Shown: positions 33,701 through 43,300 of the stretch, piece by piece
Numbering within the stretch: position 1 is the stretch's first letter
Layout of the letters: every line of letters begins with the position of its first letter
Notes under the pieces: generated by a model
Told to the model about the DNA's origin: nothing
Databases searched by the model: none
What the model saw: the letters and a program-made list of their open reading frames with translations, nothing else
Program-made: the position numbers and the translations under genes
From: CAVTLG01 sp963802635
GTDB lineage: Bacteria > Chloroflexota > Ktedonobacteria > Ktedonobacterales > Ktedonobacteraceae
Length of the DNA: 64,000 nt
Direction of reading: 5' to 3'
Assembly (NCBI GenBank): GCA_963802635.1
Contig: CAWDJJ010000001.1
Coordinates: forward strand, 1,364,001 to 1,428,000

Positions 33701-33904
33701 AGATGCGAGAAGTGTATTCGTCTCCTCTTCATTAAGATTTAATGATTTAGCTAGCCTGACAGTGGCCTCTCGGCTGGGGGGTTTCCCTTTCACTTTCCAG
33801 TTGGTAAGGGTATTGCGACTTACCTTCAAGGACTGGGCTAACTCTTCAAGAGATATCCCTTGTAGGCCACGATAGTAATCCAACATAGGCCCAAAATCAT
33901 CCAT
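30701..33904 (-). CDS. HTH-NACHT NTPase fused to a C-terminal response-regulator receiver domain
   Basis: A 1067-residue STAND protein. Residues 5-70 form a Cro/C1-type helix-turn-helix (GISLEELAQSLKVSRNTLTN). The NACHT NTPase follows, with Walker A GNPGTGKS at 161-168 and Walker B AAVIFDGLDELLD near 244. Then comes a large helical sensor-like region to about 930. Residues 939-1067 are a complete receiver domain: IADDDP, phospho-acceptor Asp about 992 in LLILDLMMP, Thr in IITAF, and Lys in LFKPF. The ATG at 33904 has a strong GGGAGGAG. The gene is much richer in AT than its neighbours, so acquisition is likely. NACHT proteins of bacteria are known in antiphage defence; a receiver as terminal domain suggests phospho-control or signal output. 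No sensor kinase is adjacent. Confidence 0.9.
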   Translation of the reverse strand: MDDFGPMLDYYRGLQGISLEELAQSLKVSRNTLTNWKVKGKPPSREATVRLAKSLNLNEEETNTLLASAGYASKYPTKDVRWPFSSGALSRKTYSEFEKKYRLQISKRHGWIIPPYFDLVRRVPIDNLYVMPHFVRQTDEGKKVVTMSTLLSCARRIVILGNPGTGKSTFTAKLCHALVVHSSEIHLIEEHEFIPILVVLRDYGEKKQSHNYSILQFIKAKVQADYQIEPPPGSIETLLSDGRAAVIFDGLDELLDTSYRQEISRDVESFCHLYPVVPVFVTSRKVGYEQSPLDETNFKIFYLDPFDEVQVQEYATKWFTINTQLTPEQRAKKIEAFLKESRIVLDLRSNPLMLALICNIYRGENYIPRNQPEVYEKCATMLFERWDKSRGIYVTLPVDWHISPMMKYLAHWIYTGKGLKDGVTESRLIAKATEYLSERRFEDPDEAENAARQFINFSCKGRAWVFTDTGTTKEGESLYQFTHSTFLEFFTAAYLERTCETLDTLLEILLPRISKREWDNVAQLAFQLRSKNSEDAGDRLLTALIEQANESVQLRNKSPEERLDVRDETPLSKPEWNILFFATRCLEFIVPSPKVTRAIVKACVDYVLAWALKGIVETNKFEAEHHTFHQPTEIIGSLLCAATENRAVIADSLEKILTERVANGNDTEALLALEIGLLLTLSLSNRRVPTEIEDFWKNISDSIFNNCSVYIEDLLPKSVQLCYISINQKNILLTNIVRWHGIESLFFEYPFILFPSIYPLPLAGVLVKSVLRNEEPELLINQLKDISHIFLLHPPPWIKGRVLSSKPFISQLLKESELTTQTALLDLDSDALFGAFILLATFFEWSSLVDELDIEIIEKSEHPLIILIKSILISRFKRLFDEPDVLKSIGNSFTNEQREYIQKWILREINFIERDKISLKERKKIIMTEKSRKVPYTSMKKIVIADDDPTIADLLAEAVSEELENTIVIPITQSLRVFDSIKQSTPSLLILDLMMPYINGFDILQLINTFDSGHFPILIITAFLGVNMERIASCIDISSHRIEILFKPFDLDKVIERVTEMLFEKES

Positions 33905-34048
33905 TTCGCTCCTCCCAAGAAAATTGTGCATGAGTTGTGCAAAAGCACAACGCTATTATGTACCAAATTTGTATTCTGGTGCTAGGTGATCATTGAAACA
34001 ACCTGATGATGCTAGCATCATCGCAACCTCTACAGAAGGAGCGATGAA

Positions 34049-34291
34049 ATGATTGGGAACAACATTTGGATCTGGCTTGTAGTAGGACTCATTCCCTACT
34101 ATATCAAAAAGCAGCAAAGGAAGAACGGATGGATGTTACAAGTCCATGCACTATTCTGGTCGTTGGAGATGCATTGTTCGCATGGTGAGCCGAAGCAATG
34201 GATATGGCGTATTCTGCTCGTCAGGCAGTTGCGAAAGGCAGTCTGGGCAACCATTCTCCATCTTCAGGAAGACAAATATTCACAGGAATAA
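34049..34291 (+). CDS. Small hypothetical membrane protein
   Basis: An 80-residue frame divergent from the NACHT gene. It has a hydrophobic N-terminus (IWIWLVVGLIPYYI) followed by basic and Trp-rich sequence. AAGGAG with eight bases of spacing precedes ATG 34049, which is the main support; I do not recognise the sequence. It may belong with the NACHT gene functionally, or be a chance frame. Confidence 0.45.
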   Translation: MIGNNIWIWLVVGLIPYYIKKQQRKNGWMLQVHALFWSLEMHCSHGEPKQWIWRILLVRQLRKAVWATILHLQEDKYSQE

Positions 34292-34335
34292 ACGGTATCG
34301 GTCTGTGAAATTGCTTTTATCAATAGCCTGGAATT

Positions 34336-34375
34336 GAGTAGCGGCAGACTGGCAAAGAGCCAGACCAACAGCTCA
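34336..34375. terminator. Inverted repeat downstream of the RND gene
   Basis: GCGGCAGACT and AGTCTGCCGC form a perfect 10-bp stem around a longer loop containing GGCAAAGAGCC. It lies between the small plus-strand frame and the minus-strand RND stop and may end either transcript. Confidence 0.45.
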
Positions 34376-34522
34376 AAGTCTGCCGCACACAATATCAGGC
34401 TATTTCGCAGGTCGAAAATCGGCAGTTTGGAATGGTTCGCCTGTAGTGCAAAACTATTTCACAGGTCAGATGTTTTCATCGGTCAATGCTCTCAAGAACA
34501 CTATCGTGAAAAATCAATCTGC

Positions 34523-37500
34523 CTATGAATCTTGCGTCACGAGTTGCTTTGCTATGTCAAGCGACTCGACCGGTTTTTGTTCGGCTTGCTTGTCTTTCCT
34601 GCCTTCGACCAGCACATACAGTGTAGGCACCAGCAGTAGCGTCAAGATGGTAGAGGAGATCAGTCCTCCAATGACGGTGACTGCCAGCGGTGCGGAAATG
34701 AAACCGCTGGATTGGCTGACACCGAGTGCCATTGGTGTGAGAGCCAGAACGGTAGCAATGGCGGTCATGAGAATAGGACGCAGACGCCGCCGACCACCTT
34801 CAATCACCGCTGTACGTGCATCAAGTCCTCGCATTCTGTACTGATGGACCAGATCCAGTAGCACAATGGCGTTGGTCACGACGATACCAACAAGCATGAG
34901 TAAGCCAATCAGTGCTGGCAGACCCAGCGGAGTATGCGTAATGAACAGAAGGAAGATGGAACCAACGGCTGCAAAGGGAATGGAGACCAGCAGGATCAGC
35001 GGTTGTACCAGACTGCGGAAGGTCCCAACCATAATGATGTAGACCAGCGCGATGGCTGCTAGCAGAGCATCCTCCAGACCACTAAATGCGCTGGCCTGCA
35101 TGGAGGTAACACCTCCGAGGGAGTATGATGCGCCAGTTGGAAGACTTAACGTCTTCAGCTTTTTCTGAATTGCGCTGCTGATGCCTCCCGTGTTCGAGCT
35201 GTTCGCTGTCGCACTAATCGTTGCGGTACGTGTGCCATTGCTGTGGGTGATCTGTGTAGGTCCCGTCCCCTGAGCTACGGTGGCAATGGCGCTCAGCTTC
35301 ACGCTACCCGTCTGCGTTGGGATCTCTAGATTTTGCAGAGCCGTGATACTGGTGGGTTGCGAACCCAGGACGATATTGACATTCTCTTGCGTGCCGTTGA
35401 TGGTGACGGTAGTGGCCGTTGCTCCGGTGTAGACCTCGCGCACATCCAGACCTACCTGCGAGGCGGTGAGACCATACGCCTCAGCTTTTTGCGCATCCAC
35501 GGTCACGTTGACCAGCGGTGAAGCGTTAGCGAGATTGCTACTCACATTGGTCAGGTTAGGCACGCTTTGTATGGCAGTAAGCACCTGCTGTGTCGCCTGC
35601 TGTAGCGTATTTGTGTTAGTTGCCTGAACATTTACCTGGATACTTGAGCTGTCGAAGCCGCCAGAAGACGTTGTGACCTGTAAGGTTCCGACGTCAGTTA
35701 ACGTCTTGAGGCGATCTTGCACGGTCTGTTGCACACTCGACTCATTCGCTGCACTATCTGCGGTGATGAAGAATGATGCGGTATTGTGTGCTGCGCCGCC
35801 GCCGCCAAAGCCTCGGCCACCAGAACCGCTAGAACCGACAGTGACTTGATAGAACTGAATATGTGGAACCCCTTTGAGCACCGTTTCCACCTTTGCTGCC
35901 GCGTTATTCGTGGTTGCCAGGTCGGTACCTACTGGTAACGTCTGGCTGATGGTGAAGCTATTTTGCTGCTGACTGCTGAACAAATTGGTGCCCAGGCGCG
36001 TGATCAGCGTGAGTGAGGCGACGAAGAGCAAACAGGATGCGATGATGGTAATAGCTTTGTGGCTCGTTACCCAACGAATAAGTGGGATATAGCCGCGTTC
36101 CAGGAGGCTATTTTCACGTTCCCCTACTGTCTGCTGTGCCGCCTTTGTGTTGGTCTTCAAGAACCAGAAGGCCAGCACTGGGATGATTGTGAGGGCGACG
36201 AACAGTGAGGCGAGTAAAGCGATAGTCACGGCGACCGAAAATGGATTGAAAACCTCGCCGACGAGGCCGCCGACAAAGGCGATGGGCAGGAAAACAGCCA
36301 CAGTAGTCAGCGTCGAGGCGGTTACTGCTCCAGCGACCTCTTTCACAGCGGCTGGAATGGCGACGCGTTTCTCTTCGCCATGATTGAGATGGCGATAAAT
36401 GTTCTCCAACACCACGATAGAGTCATCGACGACGCGACCAATAGCGATGGTCAGTCCGCCCAGGGTAAAGAGGTTGAGCGTGTAGTTTCCCAGCCACAGA
36501 CCGATCAGCGCGATGACTATCGAGAGTGGGATAGAGATGGCTGTCACCAGGGTCGAGCGGATCGAAAACAGGAAGAGCAGGATAACCAGGATCGCAAAGA
36601 TTGCACCAATCAATGCTTCGCGCTCCAGACTCTGGATAGCGCTGGTAATCGTGGGTCCCTGGTCAGAGACGGCGGAGATCTTAGTGTTTCCTCCCATCTT
36701 CTGCTGCAATGAAGCAATCTGCTGATTGACTGCCTGCGAGATACTGACAGTATTGCCGCTGTCCGATTTGGTGATCGAGACACCAAGGCTATCTTTGCCA
36801 TTGGTACGTGTCAGGGTCGTTGATGGTGCAAGGGTCTGTGCAACCGTCGCCACATCACTCAGTTTGACCGGCGTAGCTGAGGTCGCTGCGCTAGCACAGC
36901 TAGCCTCGGCAGCAGCTTCACTACCGTTGAGAGGTCTGCCACTGGCGGCAGCGGCAGAGAGCTGAGCACAGATTGCAGATTGCTGACTGCTATGCTCTCC
37001 CACAACCAGATTATTTAAATCATTGATAGAACCTAGCGTATTGCCGACGCGAACGGCCAGGCTCTGCCCATTCGCGTCAAGTTCACCTGCTGGCACGATA
37101 GCATTGTTGGCCTCAAGCGCAGCCTCCACCTGCATCGCAGTCACACCCTCGTTCTTTAACTTGCTCGTATCAAGAGTCACGGTGACAATCTGATTTCGCT
37201 CTCCCGTTACGTTTACACTCGCCACTCCATTAATACCCTGGAGCGCTGGTACAACAATGTTCTGGAGATTAGCGGCCAGCAGCGTCGCATTATCCAGCGT
37301 GGAGGTTACAGCGAGCTGGATTACAGGCTGATTTGAGATGTTGAATGTCTCAATCTGCGGAGTGACGCCCGATGGCAGGCTGGCTTGTACCTTATCGATT
37401 TGCTGCGTGAGCGTTTGACTCGCGGCCGTAAGGTCGGTACCATAATTGTACTCAACGATGATACTGGATGAGCCTTCACTCGATGTTGAGCTTGTCTGCT

Positions 37501-37735
37501 GAATGCCCTGGACGCCCTGGATACTCTGCTCCAGTGGGTCAGTGATATCCTGCTCGATGATGGAAGGCGAAGCCCCACTATACTGCGTGACAATAGAGAT
37601 CGCCGGGAATGAAAGTGAGGGATACAAATCCTCCCTGAGCGATGGAATCACGACCGCTCCAAACAGGAGAATAGTAATCGTCGCTAGAGCGACGATGCTG
37701 CGGTTGGCGAGACTCAACCGAGAAAGATACGACAT
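34523..37735 (-). CDS. RND-family efflux transporter, HAE1/SwrC-like
   Basis: A 1070-residue RND pump that uses the proton gradient to expel hydrophobic compounds. It has one helix near residues 14-32, a first large extracytoplasmic loop, helices 2-6 with the family signature GRVVDDSIVVLENIYRH (conserved Asp pair), a second large loop that contains a Gly-rich stretch (SSGSGGRGFGGGGA), and helices 8-12 (LVGIVVTNAIVLLDLVHQYR). Both loops carry repeated beta-alpha-beta pore segments. No membrane-fusion or outer-membrane partner is encoded nearby, as in SwrC/YerP pumps of single-membrane bacteria. A two-component system is divergent from it and may control it. Confidence 0.93.
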   Translation of the reverse strand: MSYLSRLSLANRSIVALATITILLFGAVVIPSLREDLYPSLSFPAISIVTQYSGASPSIIEQDITDPLEQSIQGVQGIQQTSSTSSEGSSSIIVEYNYGTDLTAASQTLTQQIDKVQASLPSGVTPQIETFNISNQPVIQLAVTSTLDNATLLAANLQNIVVPALQGINGVASVNVTGERNQIVTVTLDTSKLKNEGVTAMQVEAALEANNAIVPAGELDANGQSLAVRVGNTLGSINDLNNLVVGEHSSQQSAICAQLSAAAASGRPLNGSEAAAEASCASAATSATPVKLSDVATVAQTLAPSTTLTRTNGKDSLGVSITKSDSGNTVSISQAVNQQIASLQQKMGGNTKISAVSDQGPTITSAIQSLEREALIGAIFAILVILLFLFSIRSTLVTAISIPLSIVIALIGLWLGNYTLNLFTLGGLTIAIGRVVDDSIVVLENIYRHLNHGEEKRVAIPAAVKEVAGAVTASTLTTVAVFLPIAFVGGLVGEVFNPFSVAVTIALLASLFVALTIIPVLAFWFLKTNTKAAQQTVGERENSLLERGYIPLIRWVTSHKAITIIASCLLFVASLTLITRLGTNLFSSQQQNSFTISQTLPVGTDLATTNNAAAKVETVLKGVPHIQFYQVTVGSSGSGGRGFGGGGAAHNTASFFITADSAANESSVQQTVQDRLKTLTDVGTLQVTTSSGGFDSSSIQVNVQATNTNTLQQATQQVLTAIQSVPNLTNVSSNLANASPLVNVTVDAQKAEAYGLTASQVGLDVREVYTGATATTVTINGTQENVNIVLGSQPTSITALQNLEIPTQTGSVKLSAIATVAQGTGPTQITHSNGTRTATISATANSSNTGGISSAIQKKLKTLSLPTGASYSLGGVTSMQASAFSGLEDALLAAIALVYIIMVGTFRSLVQPLILLVSIPFAAVGSIFLLFITHTPLGLPALIGLLMLVGIVVTNAIVLLDLVHQYRMRGLDARTAVIEGGRRRLRPILMTAIATVLALTPMALGVSQSSGFISAPLAVTVIGGLISSTILTLLLVPTLYVLVEGRKDKQAEQKPVESLDIAKQLVTQDS

Positions 37736-37958
37736 GCGATTGTTCCTCTTTTATAATATATTGATCATGATAAAATGTTACAGGTCGCTGTTTTCCACTA
37801 TAGCAGGGTTTCTATAAAGATCTTATGAAGGATCGGTTAACATATGATGAGTTTTGTGAATCAGGCACTATCTGGTTGCATAATCTTCATGAGAACTTTA
37901 CAGTTTTTGGATAGACTAAGCATAACAGTAAAAAGGATGAAATTTGTGGAAGAAAACT

Positions 37959-38666
37959 ATGCTGCGTACAATTCTCGTCGTCGATGATGACAAAAAAACA
38001 GTGGATTTGATACGCCTGTACCTGGAGCGGGAGCGTTATCAGGTCATCGTGGCCTATGATGGGCAGCAGGCTCTGGAGCTAGCCAGGCAAAAGCAGCCCA
38101 ATCTGATCATCCTGGATTGGATGCTGCCAGCGATGAATGGCCTTGATGCTTGCCGTATTGTACATGCTGAATACGATATCCCCATTATTATGTTGTCGGC
38201 CAGGTCGACAGAAGACGAGAAACTGCTTGGCCTGAACCTGGGAGCTGATGATTATCTGACCAAGCCATTTAGCCCGCGCGAACTGGTTGCGCGTGTACGC
38301 GTAGTACTCCGACGCGTAAATCAGCAAGAAGAGGAAGAGCGTGTACCTGCACTCTATCTAGGCGATCTCATCGTCGATTTTGTTGCCCATGAAGTCAGGC
38401 TGCGGGATGCTATCGTCCATCTCACACCGAAAGAGTTCAAGCTACTGGAGGCGATGGCGCGGGAACCCGGACGAGCTTTTAGTCGCTCAGATCTAGTCAC
38501 TCGTGTCTTTGGTATCGACTACGAGGGTTTTGAACGCACCATTGATGTGCATCTGATGAACTTGCGCAAGAAAATTGAGCCTTATCCTGATCAGCCCATC
38601 TACCTGCAAACGGTGTATGGTGTCGGTTACAAATTGAGAAAAGAGCACGAGTATGAAAATTCGTAG
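37959..38666 (+). CDS. OmpR/PhoB-family response regulator
   Basis: A 235-residue regulator. The receiver begins LRTILVVDDDKKTVDLI with the acidic pair, has the phospho-acceptor in NLIILDWMLPAMNG, Ser in IIMLSARS and Lys in DYLTKPFSPRELVARV. The winged-helix domain ends with RSDLVTRVFGIDYEGFERTIDVHLMNLRKK and the VYGVGYKL wing. The start could be ATG 37959 (GGAAG upstream) or TTG 37944. The kinase gene begins inside the last codons of this gene, so they are translationally coupled. The RND pump gene is divergent and is a likely target. Confidence 0.94.
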   Translation: MLRTILVVDDDKKTVDLIRLYLERERYQVIVAYDGQQALELARQKQPNLIILDWMLPAMNGLDACRIVHAEYDIPIIMLSARSTEDEKLLGLNLGADDYLTKPFSPRELVARVRVVLRRVNQQEEEERVPALYLGDLIVDFVAHEVRLRDAIVHLTPKEFKLLEAMAREPGRAFSRSDLVTRVFGIDYEGFERTIDVHLMNLRKKIEPYPDQPIYLQTVYGVGYKLRKEHEYENS

Positions 38667-40044
38667 CCTGCACGTCCGTTTAATGTTGATGTTTATGGTA
38701 GTCGTGGTGGTTGCCATCGGGGCACTGATCATATTTACGAGTTGGCTCATCAGCGACGTAGTTCTGCAATACGTCAGCACTGGACAGACAAACGACCAGA
38801 GGTTAATCACCCATATACAGGATACCTATCGTCAATCGCAGAGCGCTCAGCAAGTTCAGGTGCTTGTCGAGCAGATCGCTCCGCAGGTCGGCGCTCGAAT
38901 TATTGTCGTTGACCACAACCAGCGCATCATCGCTGATTCAGCGCACAAACTCGTTGGACAATCGCTGACAACCTCTCTGTTCCTTGCACTTGATAATGAC
39001 ACGAGTGGCAACCCGATCTGTCCTCCCTTTTGTCATGATCACTCTCCTGTTGCCTCGGTACGTATTATTTCAACTGACGGCAAAATTGTCGTTTTTGGTG
39101 AGCCGCTAGCCCTGGTTAAATCAGAGGTCATCGACTCAGCACGGCACGCGTTGATTCTGACAATACTCGTGGCGGGACTGGTTGCTCTTGTCTTAACGAT
39201 CATCCTCTCAGGCACCATTCTGCAGCCTGTGCGTGAAGTAACCCTGGCTGCCAGACGTATGGAACAAGGCGATCTCAGTCAACGCGTGAAGGTCAAGAAG
39301 TGGGATGAGATTGGCGACCTGGCTCACGCCTTTAATACAATGGCAGATAGTCTGGAACTCTCCGGGCAGTTACAGCGCAACCTGCTGAGCGATGTCGCTC
39401 ATGAGCTACGCACTCCATTGACCAATATTCGCGGGTATCTCGAAGCGCTCCAGGACGAGGTGATCGAGCCAGGTCCCACAGTTATTGCTTCATTGCATGA
39501 AGAAGCCATGCTCTTGAGTCGTCTGGTGACTGATTTGCAGGACCTGACGCTAGCTGAAGCTGGGCAATTGCATCTGCAATGTGCTCCTATCGCTTTGGAG
39601 GATGTGATCACCAATGCCATCAATGGTCTCTTTCCACAAGCCAGGAGCAAGGATCTCCGTGTGTGTGTTGATGTGCCTGCTGTCTTGCCCTTAGTCGAGG
39701 CAGACCCTCAACGGGTGGGACAAATCTTGCGGAACTTGCTGAGTAACGCTATCAAACATACACCGTCAGACGGGGAGATTCGCGTGAGTGCTCGCCCACT
39801 TCAGCAGGAGGTTGAGGTGTGTGTGCAGGACAATGGGGCAGGTATCGCTGCTGAGCATCTGCCCTATCTCTTCAAACGCTTCTATCGTGCTGATCCCTCG
39901 CGCGCCCGCGCAACCGGTGGTACGGGACTTGGTCTGGCGATTGTTGAGCAATTGGTACACGCGCATGGCGGTCACGTTGCCGTCGAAAGCAGCGTAGAAC
40001 AAGGCTCTAGCTTCACCTTTACACTCCCTGTGGCTCTCGTGTAG
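38653..40044 (+). CDS. Sensor histidine kinase
   Basis: A 463-residue membrane kinase. Helix 1 is at about residues 8-32, an extracytoplasmic sensor domain of about 130 residues contains a Cys-bearing loop (NPICPPFCHDHSP), and helix 2 (ALILTILVAGLVALVLTIIL) leads to a HAMP domain (LQPVREVTLAARRMEQGDLSQR). The HisKA box is SDVAHELRTPLTNIRGYLEAL with the phospho-His, and the ATPase domain shows NLLSNAIKHTP, DNGAGIA and GGTGLGLAIV. It overlaps the regulator gene by 14 bases. The CPPFC pair could bind a metal or be redox active, which is inference. Confidence 0.94.
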   Translation: MKIRSLHVRLMLMFMVVVVVAIGALIIFTSWLISDVVLQYVSTGQTNDQRLITHIQDTYRQSQSAQQVQVLVEQIAPQVGARIIVVDHNQRIIADSAHKLVGQSLTTSLFLALDNDTSGNPICPPFCHDHSPVASVRIISTDGKIVVFGEPLALVKSEVIDSARHALILTILVAGLVALVLTIILSGTILQPVREVTLAARRMEQGDLSQRVKVKKWDEIGDLAHAFNTMADSLELSGQLQRNLLSDVAHELRTPLTNIRGYLEALQDEVIEPGPTVIASLHEEAMLLSRLVTDLQDLTLAEAGQLHLQCAPIALEDVITNAINGLFPQARSKDLRVCVDVPAVLPLVEADPQRVGQILRNLLSNAIKHTPSDGEIRVSARPLQQEVEVCVQDNGAGIAAEHLPYLFKRFYRADPSRARATGGTGLGLAIVEQLVHAHGGHVAVESSVEQGSSFTFTLPVALV

Positions 40045-40159
40045 CTATCAATAATACAATTGTTCAATGGTCAAAAAAATCGACTGGCATGATACACTCC
40101 CTTTCCACATAATTCGCCAATAAATCTATGCATTTGCACTCATTTATGCTAAAATATCT

Positions 40160-40233
40160 GATATTGCCTTGCATTCAGATGAGCAATGTGCCGCCGCACA
40201 TTGCTAGCAACGAGCGTTGCGTTTCTGAATGCC
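40160..40233 (+). repeat. Dispersed three-way-junction repeat, type A
   Basis: ATATTGCCTTG, then outer stem CATTCAGA/TCTGAATG enclosing GCAATGTGC/GCACATTGC and GCAACG/CGTTGC. The inner stem differs from the copies at 44314 (AAATATGC/GCATATTT) and 63783 (AAATGTGC/GCACATTT) by paired changes. Its right end is replaced by the long hairpin at 40232. Confidence 0.85.
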
Positions 40234-40270
40234 TAATGGTAGTAGACATCTTCTGTCTACTACCATTAGG
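40232..40270. terminator. Perfect 17-bp hairpin
   Basis: CCTAATGGTAGTAGACA pairs exactly with TGTCTACTACCATTAGG around the loop TCTTC. It joins directly onto the type A repeat, after the kinase gene and before the TIR gene. A terminator role is likely from position; the exactness of the stem suggests recent origin. Confidence 0.65.
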
Positions 40271-40338
40271 TTTCTCCCTAAAGAAGCAACGGCTCCCGGG
40301 ACAAAGCAAGTTTTGTAGTAGGATGTGGAGAAAATTGC

Positions 40339-43300
40339 ATGAACGTAGCAGATGAAAAGAAGGGTGTAGAAATCTTTTGCTGTTATGCCCGGGAAGATCA
40401 ATCGCTTCTGCTCAAGCTCAGGACTCACCTGGCATTACTGGAGCGAGAAGGCTTCCTCAATGTCTGGCATGATGCGGATATTAGTCCAGGGACAGAATGG
40501 GAAGAAGAGATCAACAAGCACCTCAATACTGCTCACATTATTCTTCTGCTCATCAGCCCTGATTTTATGACTTCAGAGTACTGCTATAGCAAAGAGATGA
40601 AGCAAGCAATGAAGCGACATGAATCTGGAGAAGCGCGTGTGATACCGCTACTGCTTCGTCCCGGCATTTGGCAAGAGTCCCCATTTGCCAAGCTGCAGGT
40701 GTTACCAAACAATGCGCGAGCGGTGACTGAATGGCGAAATAGAGATAAGGCATTTTCTGCCATTGCTCAGGGAATTGAGCAAGTTGCCAAGGAGCAACTT
40801 ACGAAGCAGTCGATGGCTCAATCTCCAAGCACGACCAATACGACCGGACTTCCTTCCATGAGCGTAGCTAGAACTGTGCGGCATGACTGGGGTGAAGCAC
40901 CAGATGTTCCTGTGTTCTTCGGACGTACAAAAGAACTCATCTCCTTAGAACAATGGTTGACTTCAGATCGCTGTCGCTTAGTTGCCATTGTGGGAATGAA
41001 AGGGATTGGCAAAACTCGCTTATCACTAAAATTGGGAAGAGGTGGTATTGGAAAAACGGATCTTTCGCTAAAACTGGCGCGAGGCATAGAGGCACAATTT
41101 GACTACATCATTTGGCGAAGATTACTGAATGCCCCGAAAGTATCTGAGCTTTTAACAGACCTGATTAAATTTCTCTCCAACCAGCAGGAAGTTACTCTGC
41201 CCGATACAGTAAGTGGACAGATATCACGGCTTCTTCACTATTTACGTCAGTCACGTTGCCTCGTGATTTTAGATAATGTGGAGATGCTTCTAGACGCTGG
41301 TCAATATGCTCCTGGTTACGAAGAGTACGGTCAACTCTTTGAGCAAATTGTGGAAATTTCCCATCAAAGTTGCTTGCTTCTGACCAGCCGGGAGAAACCA
41401 CCAGAAATTGCCAGGCTAGAGAGGAAAACAGGCCCTGTCCGTTCACTAGAATTAGGTGGTCTGAACTATTTAGACGGCAGAAAACTCTTTGCAGAAATTG
41501 GCTCCTTTTCAGGATCAAAAGAGGATTGGAAGCAATTAAACTATCTCTACAACGGAAACCCTCTGGCCTTAGAACTCGCCGCTCATCATATTAAAGAAGT
41601 CTTTTTTGGGAACATCTCCAGAGTTCTTGAAAGAAGGGAAACCGATTTTCACAGATCTTCGGAGTTTACTCGATTGGCACTTCAATCGCTTATCAGACTC
41701 CCATAAAGAGGTGATGTACTGGTTTGCTATCAATCGTGAACCAACCTCATTTTCGGCACTCAAAGAAGATATTCTCTTATCTGTAGCCAAAGAGCGAGTC
41801 TCATCAACTCTGCACTCTTTGCAAAAACTGATCCCTCTTGAGAAAAGTGCTCATAGCTTCACTCTCCAGCCAGTGCTTATAGAATATATGACCGAACGAT
41901 TCGTCGAGCAGGTAGTAGAAGAGGTTAGGAATGGAGAAATGCACCTTTTTAATACCCATGCCTTGCTCAAAACTTCAGTTTCAGATTATGTCAGGGACAT
42001 TCAAAGTCGCCTCATTATTAAGTCAATGAGTGAGAAACTTCTTGAGATCTACGGAAATCGCATAAAGCTTGAAGGAAGGCTCAAGGAAATCCTTTCTCTG
42101 CTTCGAGAGCATTTCCGCTTTACATCTGGCTATGCTGGGGGAAATGTGCTCAACCTGCTCTGCTATTTGAAAGTGGATTTAAGGGGCTATAATTTTTCTT
42201 CTCTGGCTGTTTGGCAAGCATACCTACGGGGGATAGATCTGCCCGAGGTCAATTTTGCGTACGCTGATCTAGCGAAATCGGTATTCACTGATACCTTCGG
42301 CGGCGTACTCTCTGTTAGATTTAGTCCTGTCGGGAATATGATGGCAGTAGGGACGGCTAACAGTGAGATCAGATTATGGGAAATTCCTGGTATAACGGCC
42401 ATACGTACCTTACAAGGACATACGGATTGGGTTAAGTCAGTCTCGTTCGATCCTAGTGGTCAAATACTAGCCAGTGGCAGTGACGATCAAACCGTGCGAC
42501 TCTGGGACGTAAACAGTGGTCAGTGCCTCGCCACGTTGCGTGACCATACTAATCAAATCTGGAAGGTCATCTTCAGCCCCGATGGTCGCTTACTGGCTAG
42601 TTGTAGTGATGATCAAACCATACGACTATGGAACATAAGCACCAGACAATGTCTTAGCACTTTTCAGAGCCACGCTGGTTCGGTTCTCTCAATTGCCTTT
42701 AACTTTGACAATCGAATGCTCGCCAGTGGCGGCTATGATCGGGAAATACGGCTCTGGGACGTGAATAGTGGTCAGTGCCTTGGTATTCTCCAAGGCCATA
42801 AGGAGCAAATCAGGTCAATTGCCTTTAGCCCCGATGGTCGAACGCTTGCCAGTGGTAGCTTTGATCTGACTGTGCGATTGTGGGATGTGAATACTGGACA
42901 ATGTCTTGCAACCCTTCAAGGCCACACTCGCGCCATTCTGTCAGTGGCCTTTAGCCCCAATGGTCAAATACTTGCGAGCAGCGGCCACGATCAAACCGTG
43001 CGACTCTGGGATGTGAGCAGTGCACAGTGTTTGGCGACTCTCCAAGGCCATAGAAGACAGGTCTACTCAGTGGCCTTTAGTCCCAACGGTCAAATGCTTG
43101 CTAGTGGCAGTTATGATCAAACTGTACGACTGTGGGATATGAACACCTGGCAATGCCTTAACACGTTACAAAGCTATACGAATGTAATTCCGTCAGTGGC
43201 CTTTAGTCCCGACGGTCAAATGCTTACCAGCGGAGGATCTGACCAAGCAGTGCGATTGTGGGACGTAAGCAATGGGCGGTGCTGTGCAACTTTACGAGGC

